From: Clostridiales bacterium
GTDB taxonomy: Bacteria; Bacillota; Clostridia; Lachnospirales; Lachnospiraceae
NCBI GenBank assembly: GCA_014799595.1
Contig: JAAVHR010000141.1
Location: 1 to 35,192, forward strand
Reading direction: 5' to 3'
Length of the DNA: 35,192 nt
Below are positions 1-9,650 of the stretch, in pieces. The notes under the pieces were generated by a model, which was not told where the DNA came from, did not search any database, and saw only the letters and a list, made by a program, of their open reading frames with translations. Position 1 is the stretch's first letter. Every line of letters begins with the position of its first letter. The position numbers were made by a program, and so were the translations under genes.

Positions 1-503
1 AAGCACCGAATTTACAGTCTTTGGAGATTATTTGTGGCGGATTACCAAAAGAAGTGATTCAAAGTGTTCGTGATGCAAACCTGCCAGCATTGAAATCATT
101 AACTTTGTATATAGGTGTAGAGAATTATGGTTTTGATGGATCTATCAAAGATATTGAAGAATTATTGGAAAAGTCTGACTTCCCAGCCCTAGAGAATCTG
201 GCTATTGTAGACAGTGAGATTCAGGATGAGATTTGTAAGGCAGTACTGGATTCCAAATATATGAAACAGATTAACCGTTTGGAATTATCCATGGGTTCTC
301 TTACTGATAAAGGCGGACAGCTTTTGTTGGATAAGTTACCAGAGTTTCCTAATGTAGAGTGTCTGGATGTACATTATCATTATCTTTCCGACGAAATGAT
401 GAAGAAATTAGAAGCATTACCAATTGAAGTAGATACAGATGAACAAAATGAGCCAGACGAATGGGATGATGAGATAACTTGTTGGCCGATGCTGACAGAA
501 TAG
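1..503 (+). CDS. STM4015 family protein (LRR-like), 5' truncated by window edge
   Basis: ORF 21..503 is nearly identical to the C-terminal 160 aa of the next ORF; reading frame open into the window edge; ends ...ITCWPMLTE. Confidence 0.8.
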   Translation, partial: APNLQSLEIICGGLPKEVIQSVRDANLPALKSLTLYIGVENYGFDGSIKDIEELLEKSDFPALENLAIVDSEIQDEICKAVLDSKYMKQINRLELSMGSLTDKGGQLLLDKLPEFPNVECLDVHYHYLSDEMMKKLEALPIEVDTDEQNEPDEWDDEITCWPMLTE

Positions 504-557
504 GGAGAATGTCGTGAAAGACAAGAATGGCATCACGGGATTTGGCAAGAAAGGAGA

Positions 558-1424
558 ATGTATATGTATAAGAGCAAAAAATACAGTTATGAGTACGAAG
601 AATATGAAGAAGGTGATAAATCTGCCAAAACAATAGTTGCTGATGTTTTAGCAGATCCAGAATTTCCAGCATTAGAAGAGGTTATAATTGGAGATTGGGG
701 AGATCCATGGGATAGTAATGCACAAGATATAATAGATGATATCATAAAGAACAAGGAACAATTTTCTCATATCAAAAGTCTTTTTATTGGAGATATGGAT
801 TCTGAAGAATGTGAGGTTTCTTGGATTAATCAAGGAAATTATGAAAACTTGTTTGGTGCTATGCCACAGTTAGAAAGTTTAACCATACAGGGAAGTAACG
901 ATTTGGATCTTGGAAAGGTAGAAGCACCGAATTTACAGTCTTTGGAGATTATTTGTGGCGGATTACCAAAAGAAGTGATTCAAAGTGTTCGTGATGCAAA
1001 ACTTCCAGCACTGGAATCTCTAACCCTATACATAGGTGTAGAGGATTATGGTTTTGATGGATCTATCAAAGATATTGAAGAATTATTGGAAAAGTCTGAC
1101 TTCCCAGCCCTAGAGAATCTGGCTATTGTAGATAGTGAGATTCAGGATGAGATTTGTAAGGCAGTACTGGATTCCAAATATATGAAACAGATTAACCGCT
1201 TGGAATTATCTATGGGTTCTCTTACTGATAAAGGCGGACAGCTTTTGTTGGATAAGTTACCAGAGTTTCCTAATGTAGAGTGTCTGGATGTACATTATCA
1301 TTATCTTTCCAACGAAATGATGAAGAAATTAGAAGCATTACCAATTGAAGTAGATACAGATGAACAAAATGAGCCGGATGAATGGGATGATGAGATAACT
1401 TGTTGGCCAATGTTGACAGAATAA
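558..1424 (+). CDS. STM4015 family protein, tandem copy 2
   Basis: 288 aa; leucine-rich-repeat-like pattern (LPALESLTLYIG, FPALENLAIVDS, FPNVECLDVHY); neighbours match the STM4011-4015 gene set. Confidence 0.8.
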   Translation: MYMYKSKKYSYEYEEYEEGDKSAKTIVADVLADPEFPALEEVIIGDWGDPWDSNAQDIIDDIIKNKEQFSHIKSLFIGDMDSEECEVSWINQGNYENLFGAMPQLESLTIQGSNDLDLGKVEAPNLQSLEIICGGLPKEVIQSVRDAKLPALESLTLYIGVEDYGFDGSIKDIEELLEKSDFPALENLAIVDSEIQDEICKAVLDSKYMKQINRLELSMGSLTDKGGQLLLDKLPEFPNVECLDVHYHYLSNEMMKKLEALPIEVDTDEQNEPDEWDDEITCWPMLTE

Positions 1425-1486
1425 GGAGAATGTGGTGAAAGACAAGAATGACATCAGGGGATTTGGCAAGAAAGGAGAACCAATAT

Positions 1487-2341
1487 ATGTATAAAAGCAA
1501 AAAATTTAGTTATGGGTATAAGGAATATGAAGAAGGAGATAAATCCTCCGAAACAATGGTTGCTGATATTTTGGCAGATCCAGAGTTTGCGGAATTAGAA
1601 GAGGTTGTAATAGGAGATTGGGGAAATGCATGGGATTATGAGGCTCAAGATATTATAGATGATATCATAGAGAATAAGGAACAATTTTCCCATATCAAAA
1701 GTCTTTTTATTGGGGATATGGATTTTGAAGAATGTGAGGTTTCTTGGATTATTCAAGGAAATTATGAAAACTTGTTTAGTGCTATGCCACAATTGGAAAG
1801 TCTGACCATAAAGGGAAGTACTGGTTTGGCTCTTGGGAAGGTAGAAGCACCAAATTTACAGTCTTTGGAGATTATCTGTGGCGGATTACCAAAAGAAGTG
1901 ATTCAAAGTGTTCGTGATGCAAATCTGCCAGCATTGAAATCATTAACTTTGTATATAGGTGTAGAGGATTATGGTTTTGACGGATCTATCAAAGATATTG
2001 AAGAATTATTGGAGAAGTCTGACTTCCCAGCTCTAGAGAATCTGGCTCTTGTAGATAGTCAGATTCAGAATGAGATTTGTAAGGCAGTATTGGATTCTAA
2101 ATATATGAAACAGATTAACCGTTTGGAATTATCCATGGGTTCTCTTACCAATAAAGGCGGACAGATTTTGTTGGATAAGTTGCTGGAGTTTCCAAATGTT
2201 AAGACTTTGGATGTACACTATCATTTTCTTTCCGATGAAATGATGGAGAAATTAGAAGCATTACCAATTGAAGTAAATACGGATGAACAAAATGGACCAG
2301 AGAATGATGAGATAGATTGTTGGCCAATGTTGACAGAATAG
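1487..2341 (+). CDS. STM4015 family protein, tandem copy 3
   Basis: ORF 1448..2341; start placed at ATG 1487 (MYKSKKFSYGYKEYEEG) by alignment to copy 2 (MYMYKSKKYSYEYEEYEEG). Confidence 0.8.
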   Translation: MYKSKKFSYGYKEYEEGDKSSETMVADILADPEFAELEEVVIGDWGNAWDYEAQDIIDDIIENKEQFSHIKSLFIGDMDFEECEVSWIIQGNYENLFSAMPQLESLTIKGSTGLALGKVEAPNLQSLEIICGGLPKEVIQSVRDANLPALKSLTLYIGVEDYGFDGSIKDIEELLEKSDFPALENLALVDSQIQNEICKAVLDSKYMKQINRLELSMGSLTNKGGQILLDKLLEFPNVKTLDVHYHFLSDEMMEKLEALPIEVNTDEQNGPENDEIDCWPMLTE

Positions 2342-2348
2342 GGAGAAT

Positions 2349-3377
2349 GTGGTGAACGATAGGAAAATTATTTTAATTGGAGAACCAGATAGCAAAAGAA
2401 CAGAATTCTTTATAAAAGCAGCCAATAAACAACGGATTACCGTAAACTTTTTTTCGTGGTCTGATTGGAGAAATCAGGATATGGAGGGTGGGTTTGTGAA
2501 AATTGACCCACCCTCTTTTGCAGAATACAATATTTTGACTTTGACAGAAAAAATAAAAGAGTATCAGGAGCAACTCCAAGAGTTGGAAGAAATGGGGAAA
2601 GAAAAAGGGATATGTTTTTTGAATCCTCCTTCTGCTATTTTACAGTTGCTGGATAAAGTGGCTTGCAAAGAAAAACTTCAAGAACACAATATTCCAGTTA
2701 CTACTATGATAGGGAAGAATCCAAAGAATTTTCAGGAATTAAAAGCAATCATGAAAGAAAAGAAATGCTGGTCTGTTTTTCTTAAACCAGTGTATGGCTC
2801 AGGGGCAGCAGGAATTATAGCACTTTCTATGCAGCCGGTTACAGGTAAGCTGGCTGCATATACTGCAGTTTGTGTAGAACAGAACCGTTTGCTGCAGCAA
2901 AAGAAAATTAGAAAGATAACCAAAGAAAGAGAAATTGACGAAATTGTTAATGCGATTACATCCTTAGATACTATTGTAGAACGGTGGTATCCTAAAGCTG
3001 GAATCAACAAAGAATCTTTTGATTTCCGGGTGTTATGGCAATTTGATCGGATGGAGTTTATTGTAGCGAGAAAATCTGCATCACCAATTACCAATCTTCA
3101 TTTGAATAATGGTGCAATTTCATTGGAAGAGCTTTTTAAAACACAAGCCTCTTGGAATCATAATGATACTTTAAAAGAGATGGAAGAGTTATGCCGGAAT
3201 ACAATGGCAGTTTTTCCACAAGTGCAGATGACGGGGTTAGATGTTATGCTGGACAGAAAAACAGGAAAACCACGGATTATTGAAATGAATGGACAAGGTG
3301 ATTTATTGTATCAGGATATCTATGGAGAAAATCAGATATATACCAGCCAGATTGCATATATGCAAAGCAAGCTGTAA
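2349..3377 (+). CDS. STM4014 family protein (ATP-grasp fold)
   Basis: 342 aa, GTG start; ATP-grasp-like segments (LDKVACKEKLQEHNIPVTTMI, FLKPVYGSGAAGI, MTGLDVMLDRKTGKPRIIEMNGQGDLLY); position in cluster. Confidence 0.75.
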   Translation: MVNDRKIILIGEPDSKRTEFFIKAANKQRITVNFFSWSDWRNQDMEGGFVKIDPPSFAEYNILTLTEKIKEYQEQLQELEEMGKEKGICFLNPPSAILQLLDKVACKEKLQEHNIPVTTMIGKNPKNFQELKAIMKEKKCWSVFLKPVYGSGAAGIIALSMQPVTGKLAAYTAVCVEQNRLLQQKKIRKITKEREIDEIVNAITSLDTIVERWYPKAGINKESFDFRVLWQFDRMEFIVARKSASPITNLHLNNGAISLEELFKTQASWNHNDTLKEMEELCRNTMAVFPQVQMTGLDVMLDRKTGKPRIIEMNGQGDLLYQDIYGENQIYTSQIAYMQSKL

Positions 3378-3411
3378 GTATCTAAGGTTAAGAAAGAAGG
3401 ATAATAACGTG

Positions 3412-4302
3412 ATGGAGAAAGACAGCAGCAAAGAATGGATCCATGTGGATATGAATCAGATTGTAGGAAGTCATCATATTCTCTTTTTGTGTTTGGATGC
3501 ACTTCGGTATGATGTAGCAAAAGAGGAGGAAGAACTAGGAAATACACCTATCCTGAATCAATATGGGGTATGGCAGAAGTGCCAGGCAGTGGGGAATTTT
3601 ACCTATCCAGCCCATCAGGGAATGTTTGCAGGTTTTTTTCCTTGTTATGCAGATGCGAAACAACACAAAGAACGTATCCAGTTGTTTTTTCCAGAGAATG
3701 TGGGAATGGGACGAAAGGCACCAAAGGGAGCATACGGATTTTCCCAAGGAACTTTTGTGGAGGCATTAGCAGAGGAAGGGTATGAAACCTGCTGTATTGG
3801 AGGGGTTTCTTTTTTTGATAAACGCTCTGGCTTAGGGAAGATATTTCCAAGCTATTTTACCCATAGTTTCTGGAATCCTTCGTATTCGCCAATGGTAACG
3901 GATAGCACTAGAAATCAGATTGACTTTGCAAAGAAGTGGTTAGAAAAAATTCCTTTAGAGAACAAAGTTTTTATGTATCTTAATATTTCTGCCATCCATT
4001 ACCCTAATTATTTTTATCCTGATTTGGAACAGAATCCCGATAAAGTAATACAACCAAATAGAGGATGGGAGAAAGATAACAGGGAAAGCCATGGAGCTGC
4101 ACTTCGTTATGTAGATAAACAATTAGCCCCGCTTTTTGAGGTATTCAAACAAAAAGGAGACACTTTTGTAATCTGCTGCTCGGATCATGGAACCTGTTAT
4201 GGAGAGGATGGTTGTTTTTCCCATGGAATTAACCATCCAAAAGTAAATACCATACCATATAAACATTTTACAATGAAAGCCCAGCCAAATGGCTACATTT
4301 AG
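3412..4302 (+). CDS. STM4013 family hydrolase (alkaline phosphatase/sulfatase-like)
   Basis: ORF 3289..4302, start set to ATG 3412; motifs ILFLCLDALRYDVA and VICCSDHGTCYGEDG typical of the alkaline phosphatase superfamily. Confidence 0.75.
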   Translation: MEKDSSKEWIHVDMNQIVGSHHILFLCLDALRYDVAKEEEELGNTPILNQYGVWQKCQAVGNFTYPAHQGMFAGFFPCYADAKQHKERIQLFFPENVGMGRKAPKGAYGFSQGTFVEALAEEGYETCCIGGVSFFDKRSGLGKIFPSYFTHSFWNPSYSPMVTDSTRNQIDFAKKWLEKIPLENKVFMYLNISAIHYPNYFYPDLEQNPDKVIQPNRGWEKDNRESHGAALRYVDKQLAPLFEVFKQKGDTFVICCSDHGTCYGEDGCFSHGINHPKVNTIPYKHFTMKAQPNGYI

Positions 4303-4312
4303 CAAGTGGCTT

Positions 4313-4457
4313 GTTACAGTTTACACCTATGGTGCAAACTGTAACAGAATCCAACCTATTTTTAATTCGCCTTCGGCGAAAGGCTGGATTCTTCTCTACC
4401 ACTACTTATTCTTACGTACTTTGCAACAAGTGCAAAGTACTACCTGTGAACAGTAAC
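4313..4457. mobile_element. MITE-like modular hairpin element, 145 bp (copy A)
   Basis: Hairpins GTTACAGTTTACACC-TAT-GGTGCAAACTGTAAC, GAATCCAACC..GGCTGGATTC enclosing TTCGCCTTCGGCGAA, GTACTTTGCA-ACAAG-TGCAAAGTAC; flanks AGTGGCTT (4305-4312) / AGCGGCTT (4458-4465), 7/8 match. Confidence 0.8.
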
Positions 4458-4563
4458 AGCGGCTTTCATTCATAATAAATGCTAAAGGTGTTATAAATAT
4501 ATTATTAAAGGATAGTTTTGAATAAAAAGCAAATGGAGTTTTACAATTACATACTACAAATAT

Positions 4564-4750
4564 GTAAGAGTTCAGCTGGATTCATTCATAAAGTGCCAGA
4601 ATATACACATTGACTAAAAATATTCTTTTCGGCTGGACACTTTATTTATGAATGGCATTAAGCACATAAAAATATATGCACAAATTGCCCTCTATCAGCA
4701 AGCTCACTCGTGCAATTTGCACATATACTTTTAATCAGCTGAACTGTTGC
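4564..4750. mobile_element. MITE-like hairpin element, 187 bp (copy B)
   Basis: Ends GTAAGAGTTCAGCTG...CAGCTGAACTGTTGC (imperfect inverted repeats) enclosing CATTCATAAAGTG..CACTTTATTTATGAATG; perfect 8-bp direct repeat ACAAATAT at 4556-4563 and 4751-4758. Confidence 0.8.
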
Positions 4751-4776
4751 ACAAATATTTAGAAGGGGAGAAAAAG

Positions 4777-6075
4777 TTGAAGAATGTAGAGATTTATCAG
4801 CAATATATGTATAGTTATCCTCATAAAACCGCATATCGTACCTTAGAAGATGTGGATATACGGGATTATCTGCCACGGTTACAGGAGAAAACAGAGAATA
4901 GTCTCTATTTTCATATTCCCTTTTGTCAGGCTAAATGTGGCTACTGTAATTTATTTTCGGTGACTGGAAAAGAAACAGATTATGTGGACGCTTATCTGGA
5001 TATGATGGAAAAGCAAGTGAAACAGTATTCCTTAAAACCATACATTTTTTCGGATGTAACAATAGGAGGAGGAACACCTCTGTATTTGAGTGAAAGACAG
5101 CTAGAACGGTTATTTTGTATAATAGAAGATGTTATGGGAAAAAGAGAATATCCGGTTATTATGGAGACCTCTCCCAACCAAACTACAGAAGAAAAGCTGG
5201 TGATTGCAAAAGAAAGAGGAACAAAGAGAATTAGTCTTGGTATTCAGAGTTTTCGGGAAGAGGAGTTAAAACGACTATACAGGATACATTCTCCTAATCG
5301 GGCGAGGGATGCCATTAAAGCTATTAAAAAGCAAAATTTTTCTTGTATGAATTTGGATTTTATTTATGGAATACCAGAACAAACAAAAGAATCCTTGAAA
5401 GAAACCTTAAAAGAAGGCGTTTCTTATGAACCAGAAGAACTTTTCGTTTATCCACTGTATATTAAGAATGGAACATTACTAAAAGACAAACAGGGCAAAA
5501 GAGCGGAAAATACCCGCATGATGTATGATTTGGTTTGTGAGTATTTAAGTCAAAAAGGTTATGTTCAGTATTCCATGCGGCGTTTTGTAAGAAAAGATTA
5601 TGTACCACTGGCATCAGCCGAGGAATGTGGATTTGGAAATACTCTTTCTATTGGATGTGGCGGAAGAAGTTATCTTGGGAATTTTCATTTTTGTACACCA
5701 TACTATGTCCGTCAGAAGGATTGTAAAAAGCAGTTAGATGTGTATCTTTCCACAGAAGATTACCGAAAAATTACCCATGGATTTTTCCTTGACAAAGGAG
5801 AAGAAAAAAGACGGTATATTATAAAAAATTTATTGTTTATCAGTGGATTAGATAAAGAAAATTATAAACAGAACTTTGGAGAAGACTTGGAAAAAGAATT
5901 TAATTTACTAAATATTTGGAAAGAAAAGGGATATGTTAAGGAAGAGAAAAACAAATATATGCTTACCAGTGAGGGCATGGCATTATCCGATTATCTTGGA
6001 CCACAACTGATTTCTCCAGAGGTGAAGGGAAGGATGCAGGAATGGGAAAGCAGATTTTTTACAGAGGATATCTGA
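4777..6075 (+). CDS. STM4012 family radical SAM protein (HemN/HemW-like)
   Basis: ORF 4747..6075; CX3CX2C motif FHIPFCQAKCGYCNLF; MNLDFIYGIPEQTKESL typical of HemN-like proteins; start placed at TTG 4777 behind AGAAGGGGAG. Confidence 0.8.
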   Translation: MKNVEIYQQYMYSYPHKTAYRTLEDVDIRDYLPRLQEKTENSLYFHIPFCQAKCGYCNLFSVTGKETDYVDAYLDMMEKQVKQYSLKPYIFSDVTIGGGTPLYLSERQLERLFCIIEDVMGKREYPVIMETSPNQTTEEKLVIAKERGTKRISLGIQSFREEELKRLYRIHSPNRARDAIKAIKKQNFSCMNLDFIYGIPEQTKESLKETLKEGVSYEPEELFVYPLYIKNGTLLKDKQGKRAENTRMMYDLVCEYLSQKGYVQYSMRRFVRKDYVPLASAEECGFGNTLSIGCGGRSYLGNFHFCTPYYVRQKDCKKQLDVYLSTEDYRKITHGFFLDKGEEKRRYIIKNLLFISGLDKENYKQNFGEDLEKEFNLLNIWKEKGYVKEEKNKYMLTSEGMALSDYLGPQLISPEVKGRMQEWESRFFTEDI

Positions 6076-7499
6076 CATCCTGTAATTATACCTGTGGGTA
6101 TTGTCCTTTTTCCAAACGGAAAATGACAGAAAGGCAAAAGGAGCGGGATAAGGAAGCCTTATGGAAATTTATAGCACAAATGGAGCAGGAGAATACGAAA
6201 CATGCAGTACAGATTGTTCCTTATGGAGAAGCATTAGTCCATGAATACTATTGGCATGCTATGGCGAAACTTAGTCAGATTACATTACTGGAATATATAG
6301 GATGTCAGACAAATTTTAGTTTTCCAGTGGAAAAGATGCTGGGGGTTTATGAGAAATATCAAGGAAAAAAAGAAAAACTCCGTCTATGGTGTACCTTTCA
6401 TCCTTCTATGACAACCATAGAACGGTTTGTAGAACAATGCCAAAAGCTGGAATTGGCGGGGATTGCATTTTCTGTAGGAATGGTGGGAAATCCCAAAGAG
6501 ATTCCAAAACTTTTGGAACTACGGAAACAATTGCCGGATTCCATCTATGTCTGGGTCAATAAAATGGATGGAAGAAAGGGAAATTATACAGCAGAGGAAA
6601 TAGAAATTTTCCAAAAGATAGACCCTTATTTTTCACTTCAAATGGAGCATAGAAAGGCAGATTTGCAAAAATGCCGGAAGTCTGTTTTTTGTGAGGCAGA
6701 TGGCAGCCAGTATTTTTGTAATCTTCATGCAGCAAGTAAAGGAAAAGCTGTAGGAAATGGATGTGGCAAACGGGAATGTAATTGTTATCTTGCATACAGC
6801 AACCGGACTGATATTGAGGAATTACTATTTTTTCAACCATATCCCGCATTTCGGATTCCTGTTTATCCGAAAGCCATTTTTTTAGATGTGGATGGAACGA
6901 TTGTGCCAGAAGGAGAAAGGGAATTATCAGATGCTATGGCAGAAAGGCTATGTTGGCTTTCAAAAAAAAGCAGGTTATTTTTAGCAACAGAACTTCCCTT
7001 TGGTGAGGCAATGAGAAAATGCAGAAAAATAAAAAATTATCTGTCTGGTGGTGTTTTTGCAGGAGGTGGACATATCCGGATTCAAGCAGAAAATAAAAAA
7101 ACATGGGAGCAAATAATTCCCTTAACAAAAATACTTTCCTTAGAACAACAGAAAATTTTAGAAAGAAAATACCAATTAAAGGTTAGAATGTATGATAAGG
7201 AGAAACTAATATATCGTCAGACTTTAATTACAAGGAGAAAAGAAGGTTGGAAAGCAGGAGAATTAAAGCAGTTGCAGATAGAATTAAAAAGATTAGCCGA
7301 GGAACAGGAAGTATCCTATACTTTTCATCCAGAAAAAAGACATTTGGGAATTACTGGGATAAATGCAGATAAGAAAAGCGGTGTGCTTACTATTTGCCAA
7401 AGAGAAGGAATTGCACTGGAAGAAGGGGCGGCAGTAGGAAATTCTAAAGAGGATATGCCTATGTTGTTGTTATTTCCCCAATCGTATTTGAAGGAGTAA
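6042..7499 (+). CDS. STM4011 family radical SAM protein fused to C-terminal HAD-family phosphatase
   Basis: N-terminal CX3CX2C (LTSCNYTCGYCPFSKRKM); C-terminal HAD motifs FLDVDGTI and AAVGNSKEDMPML; overlaps the 3' end of the STM4012 gene. Confidence 0.8.
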   Translation: MGKQIFYRGYLTSCNYTCGYCPFSKRKMTERQKERDKEALWKFIAQMEQENTKHAVQIVPYGEALVHEYYWHAMAKLSQITLLEYIGCQTNFSFPVEKMLGVYEKYQGKKEKLRLWCTFHPSMTTIERFVEQCQKLELAGIAFSVGMVGNPKEIPKLLELRKQLPDSIYVWVNKMDGRKGNYTAEEIEIFQKIDPYFSLQMEHRKADLQKCRKSVFCEADGSQYFCNLHAASKGKAVGNGCGKRECNCYLAYSNRTDIEELLFFQPYPAFRIPVYPKAIFLDVDGTIVPEGERELSDAMAERLCWLSKKSRLFLATELPFGEAMRKCRKIKNYLSGGVFAGGGHIRIQAENKKTWEQIIPLTKILSLEQQKILERKYQLKVRMYDKEKLIYRQTLITRRKEGWKAGELKQLQIELKRLAEEQEVSYTFHPEKRHLGITGINADKKSGVLTICQREGIALEEGAAVGNSKEDMPMLLLFPQSYLKE

Positions 7500-7637
7500 G
7501 ATAAGCAGCAGTCTGTAATATGGGATGTGAATAACCTGCGATTATATTTATATCTTTTGTGGAATTTTTATAGGGAGATATATAGAAGGAATATCATAGA
7601 GATTCTCTATAAGTTAGATGGAAAAGAGGGAAAATGT

Positions 7638-8855
7638 ATGTTTGGAATTGTGATAGGTGCAAGTAGCGAAAGTATTTTTGCCATTGGGGAGGCAAAAAAA
7701 ATGGGACTTACAGTGCTTGCTTTTGATGGAGATAAAGAAGCATCAGGATTAGCAGCAGCAGATGAAGCTTATGTGGTGGATATTAGAAAGCCAGAGAAGA
7801 TTTATGAGATTTTGGATCAAAAGAAAATTACTAGAGAAAATGGAATGATATTGCCTGTACCCATTGGAAGATATTTAATTAGTGCGGGGGCGGTAAATGA
7901 CCATTATGGACTTGTGGGGTTATCACAAAAGTCTGCAAACTTCTGTACAGATAAATATTTGTTTCATCGGTTATTATCAGAGTCAGGGCTTAGAAATGCC
8001 GATTGTCAATTGTTAAAATGTGGGGAAATTCCTAAAGAAGAACCGGCATATCCTTCTATTGTAAAACCTAGATTTGGTGCAGGCAGCAGGGGAGTGTGGC
8101 AGATAGATAATAGGAAACAGTGGGAGGATTTTGTGAAACAAACCCCTATAGAGGAAGATTATGTGGTAGAAACACTGGCAGAGGGAATAGAGTATGGTGT
8201 GGATGCTATGGTAATAAATGGAGAATTCAAGCTGGTTTTATTGCGGAAAAAAATGCTTACCCCACCACCAGCAAGACAATGTGTGGGATATTATTCTGTA
8301 TTAGAGTTAGAAGAGGAAGAATGGAGAAAGATAGTTTGTGAGCATTTAGAGAACGTTTCCAAGGTACTTGGACTTACCAATACCATATTACATGCAGATA
8401 TCATTCGCAGAAAGGGGAATTTGCCCTTTGTAATTGAGCTTTCTGCAAGGCCTTCCGGTCACAGACTTCATGATGTATTTACTCCTCTGGTTACTGGAAT
8501 AAATATGATAGAGAGTTATATCCAATTGATACAAGAGAAATTAGACACTGTCAAAGAAAAAATAGAGAGTACAGAGAAAAATAAAGCAGGAGAAGAATCT
8601 TATCTGATACATTATTTTGATATGGAAGATTGTGAGGTTACGAAAATCCCAACAGAGGAAGAATTAAGGAAAAAATATCCTCTTGTGGGATATGAATGTC
8701 ACTTGAATATGGGCTATCAAGGGAAAGTAGTGGATGGACATTCTGTAATGGGAAGGGGATATTTTATTCTGAAAGGAAAGAGAGAAGAAGAACTGGTGGA
8801 ACTTAGCAGAAGGTTTCTTCGAGAGTATGTTGGAGAGGAGAGAATAGCAAGATAA
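7638..8855 (+). CDS. ATP-grasp domain protein (carboxylate-amine ligase-like)
   Basis: ORF 7527..8855, start set to ATG 7638 (MFGIVIGASSESIFAIGEAKKMGL); YPSIVKPRFGAGSRGVW, FVIELSARPSGH ATP-grasp-like motifs. Confidence 0.75.
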   Translation: MFGIVIGASSESIFAIGEAKKMGLTVLAFDGDKEASGLAAADEAYVVDIRKPEKIYEILDQKKITRENGMILPVPIGRYLISAGAVNDHYGLVGLSQKSANFCTDKYLFHRLLSESGLRNADCQLLKCGEIPKEEPAYPSIVKPRFGAGSRGVWQIDNRKQWEDFVKQTPIEEDYVVETLAEGIEYGVDAMVINGEFKLVLLRKKMLTPPPARQCVGYYSVLELEEEEWRKIVCEHLENVSKVLGLTNTILHADIIRRKGNLPFVIELSARPSGHRLHDVFTPLVTGINMIESYIQLIQEKLDTVKEKIESTEKNKAGEESYLIHYFDMEDCEVTKIPTEEELRKKYPLVGYECHLNMGYQGKVVDGHSVMGRGYFILKGKREEELVELSRRFLREYVGEERIAR

Positions 8856-8897
8856 CTTTACACTATTGAAGAATGGAGAGGGTAGGAGAGCGTAAAC

Positions 8898-9404
8898 ATG
8901 ACAGAGAAAGAGTTAGAACAATTTGGGGCAATCTCTAATCAAGTACCAGAAGAAGAATGGATAAAACCCAAAGGGCATAAAGTCACATTATACAATTTTA
9001 AAAAAGAAAAATTTAAAAAGTGTATGTTAGGAATTGCACTTTTGTTTCTTCTTATTGTTGGAATTTCTGTGAGAATATTGCAATCAAGGACATTATCCCT
9101 GGAAGAATTATCTGGCTCAAAGTATGATATAGGTAAATACATAAATGGAGAAGCAAAAGTTAGAACTAAAATAATAAAAACGGATTTTGATGCATTAAAT
9201 GGTGGCAATAAAAAGTGGAAATACTTTGTAGGAATTCCATACGGTAATCATAGGCGGTATGTATTGTTGTTGCTAGATGAGAACTCTTATAAGAAATAGG
9301 AAATGCTTCCAGAGATTGATTTTGAGCAACCCAATTTGTTAAAGAATGAGGATGGAAATAGTGTAAAAATAGAGGGAAAAGTTCGGGATTTAACAGGAAT
9401 TTAA
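8898..9404 (+). pseudogene. Small single-TM protein interrupted by in-frame TAG
   Basis: ORF 8898..9299 stops at TAG (9297-9299), but the same frame stays open as EMLPEIDFEQPNLLKNEDGNSVKIEGKVRDLTGI to TAA 9402-9404. Confidence 0.6.
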
Positions 9405-9450
9405 AAAGTGCATTCAGGCTCTGAAAGAAGAGTGTGGATGTACTTTTTTT
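9405..9450 (+). terminator. Putative intrinsic terminator
   Basis: AAAAAGTGCATTCA...TGTGGATGTACTTTTTTT imperfect hairpin followed by T-run. Confidence 0.5.
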
Positions 9451-9650
9451 GTATTAAGATGAGAATCCCACAATGAGAATTGACGTTTAAGACAAAATAA
9501 TGGTCTTTTATGACATAAATGTAAAATAGATGAAAAAGAGGTGTATAATGAAAGACATAAACAGAAAAGTAGTATAAATTAATTTAAAAATATAAAAAGG
9601 CTTATAATAACAATATAACAAATACACAATAAAATGTATTATAAATAATG

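Noticed and set aside
3563-3785. Short ORFs 3563..3769 and 3570..3785
   Set aside because: Alternate frames inside the well-supported STM4013-like gene.
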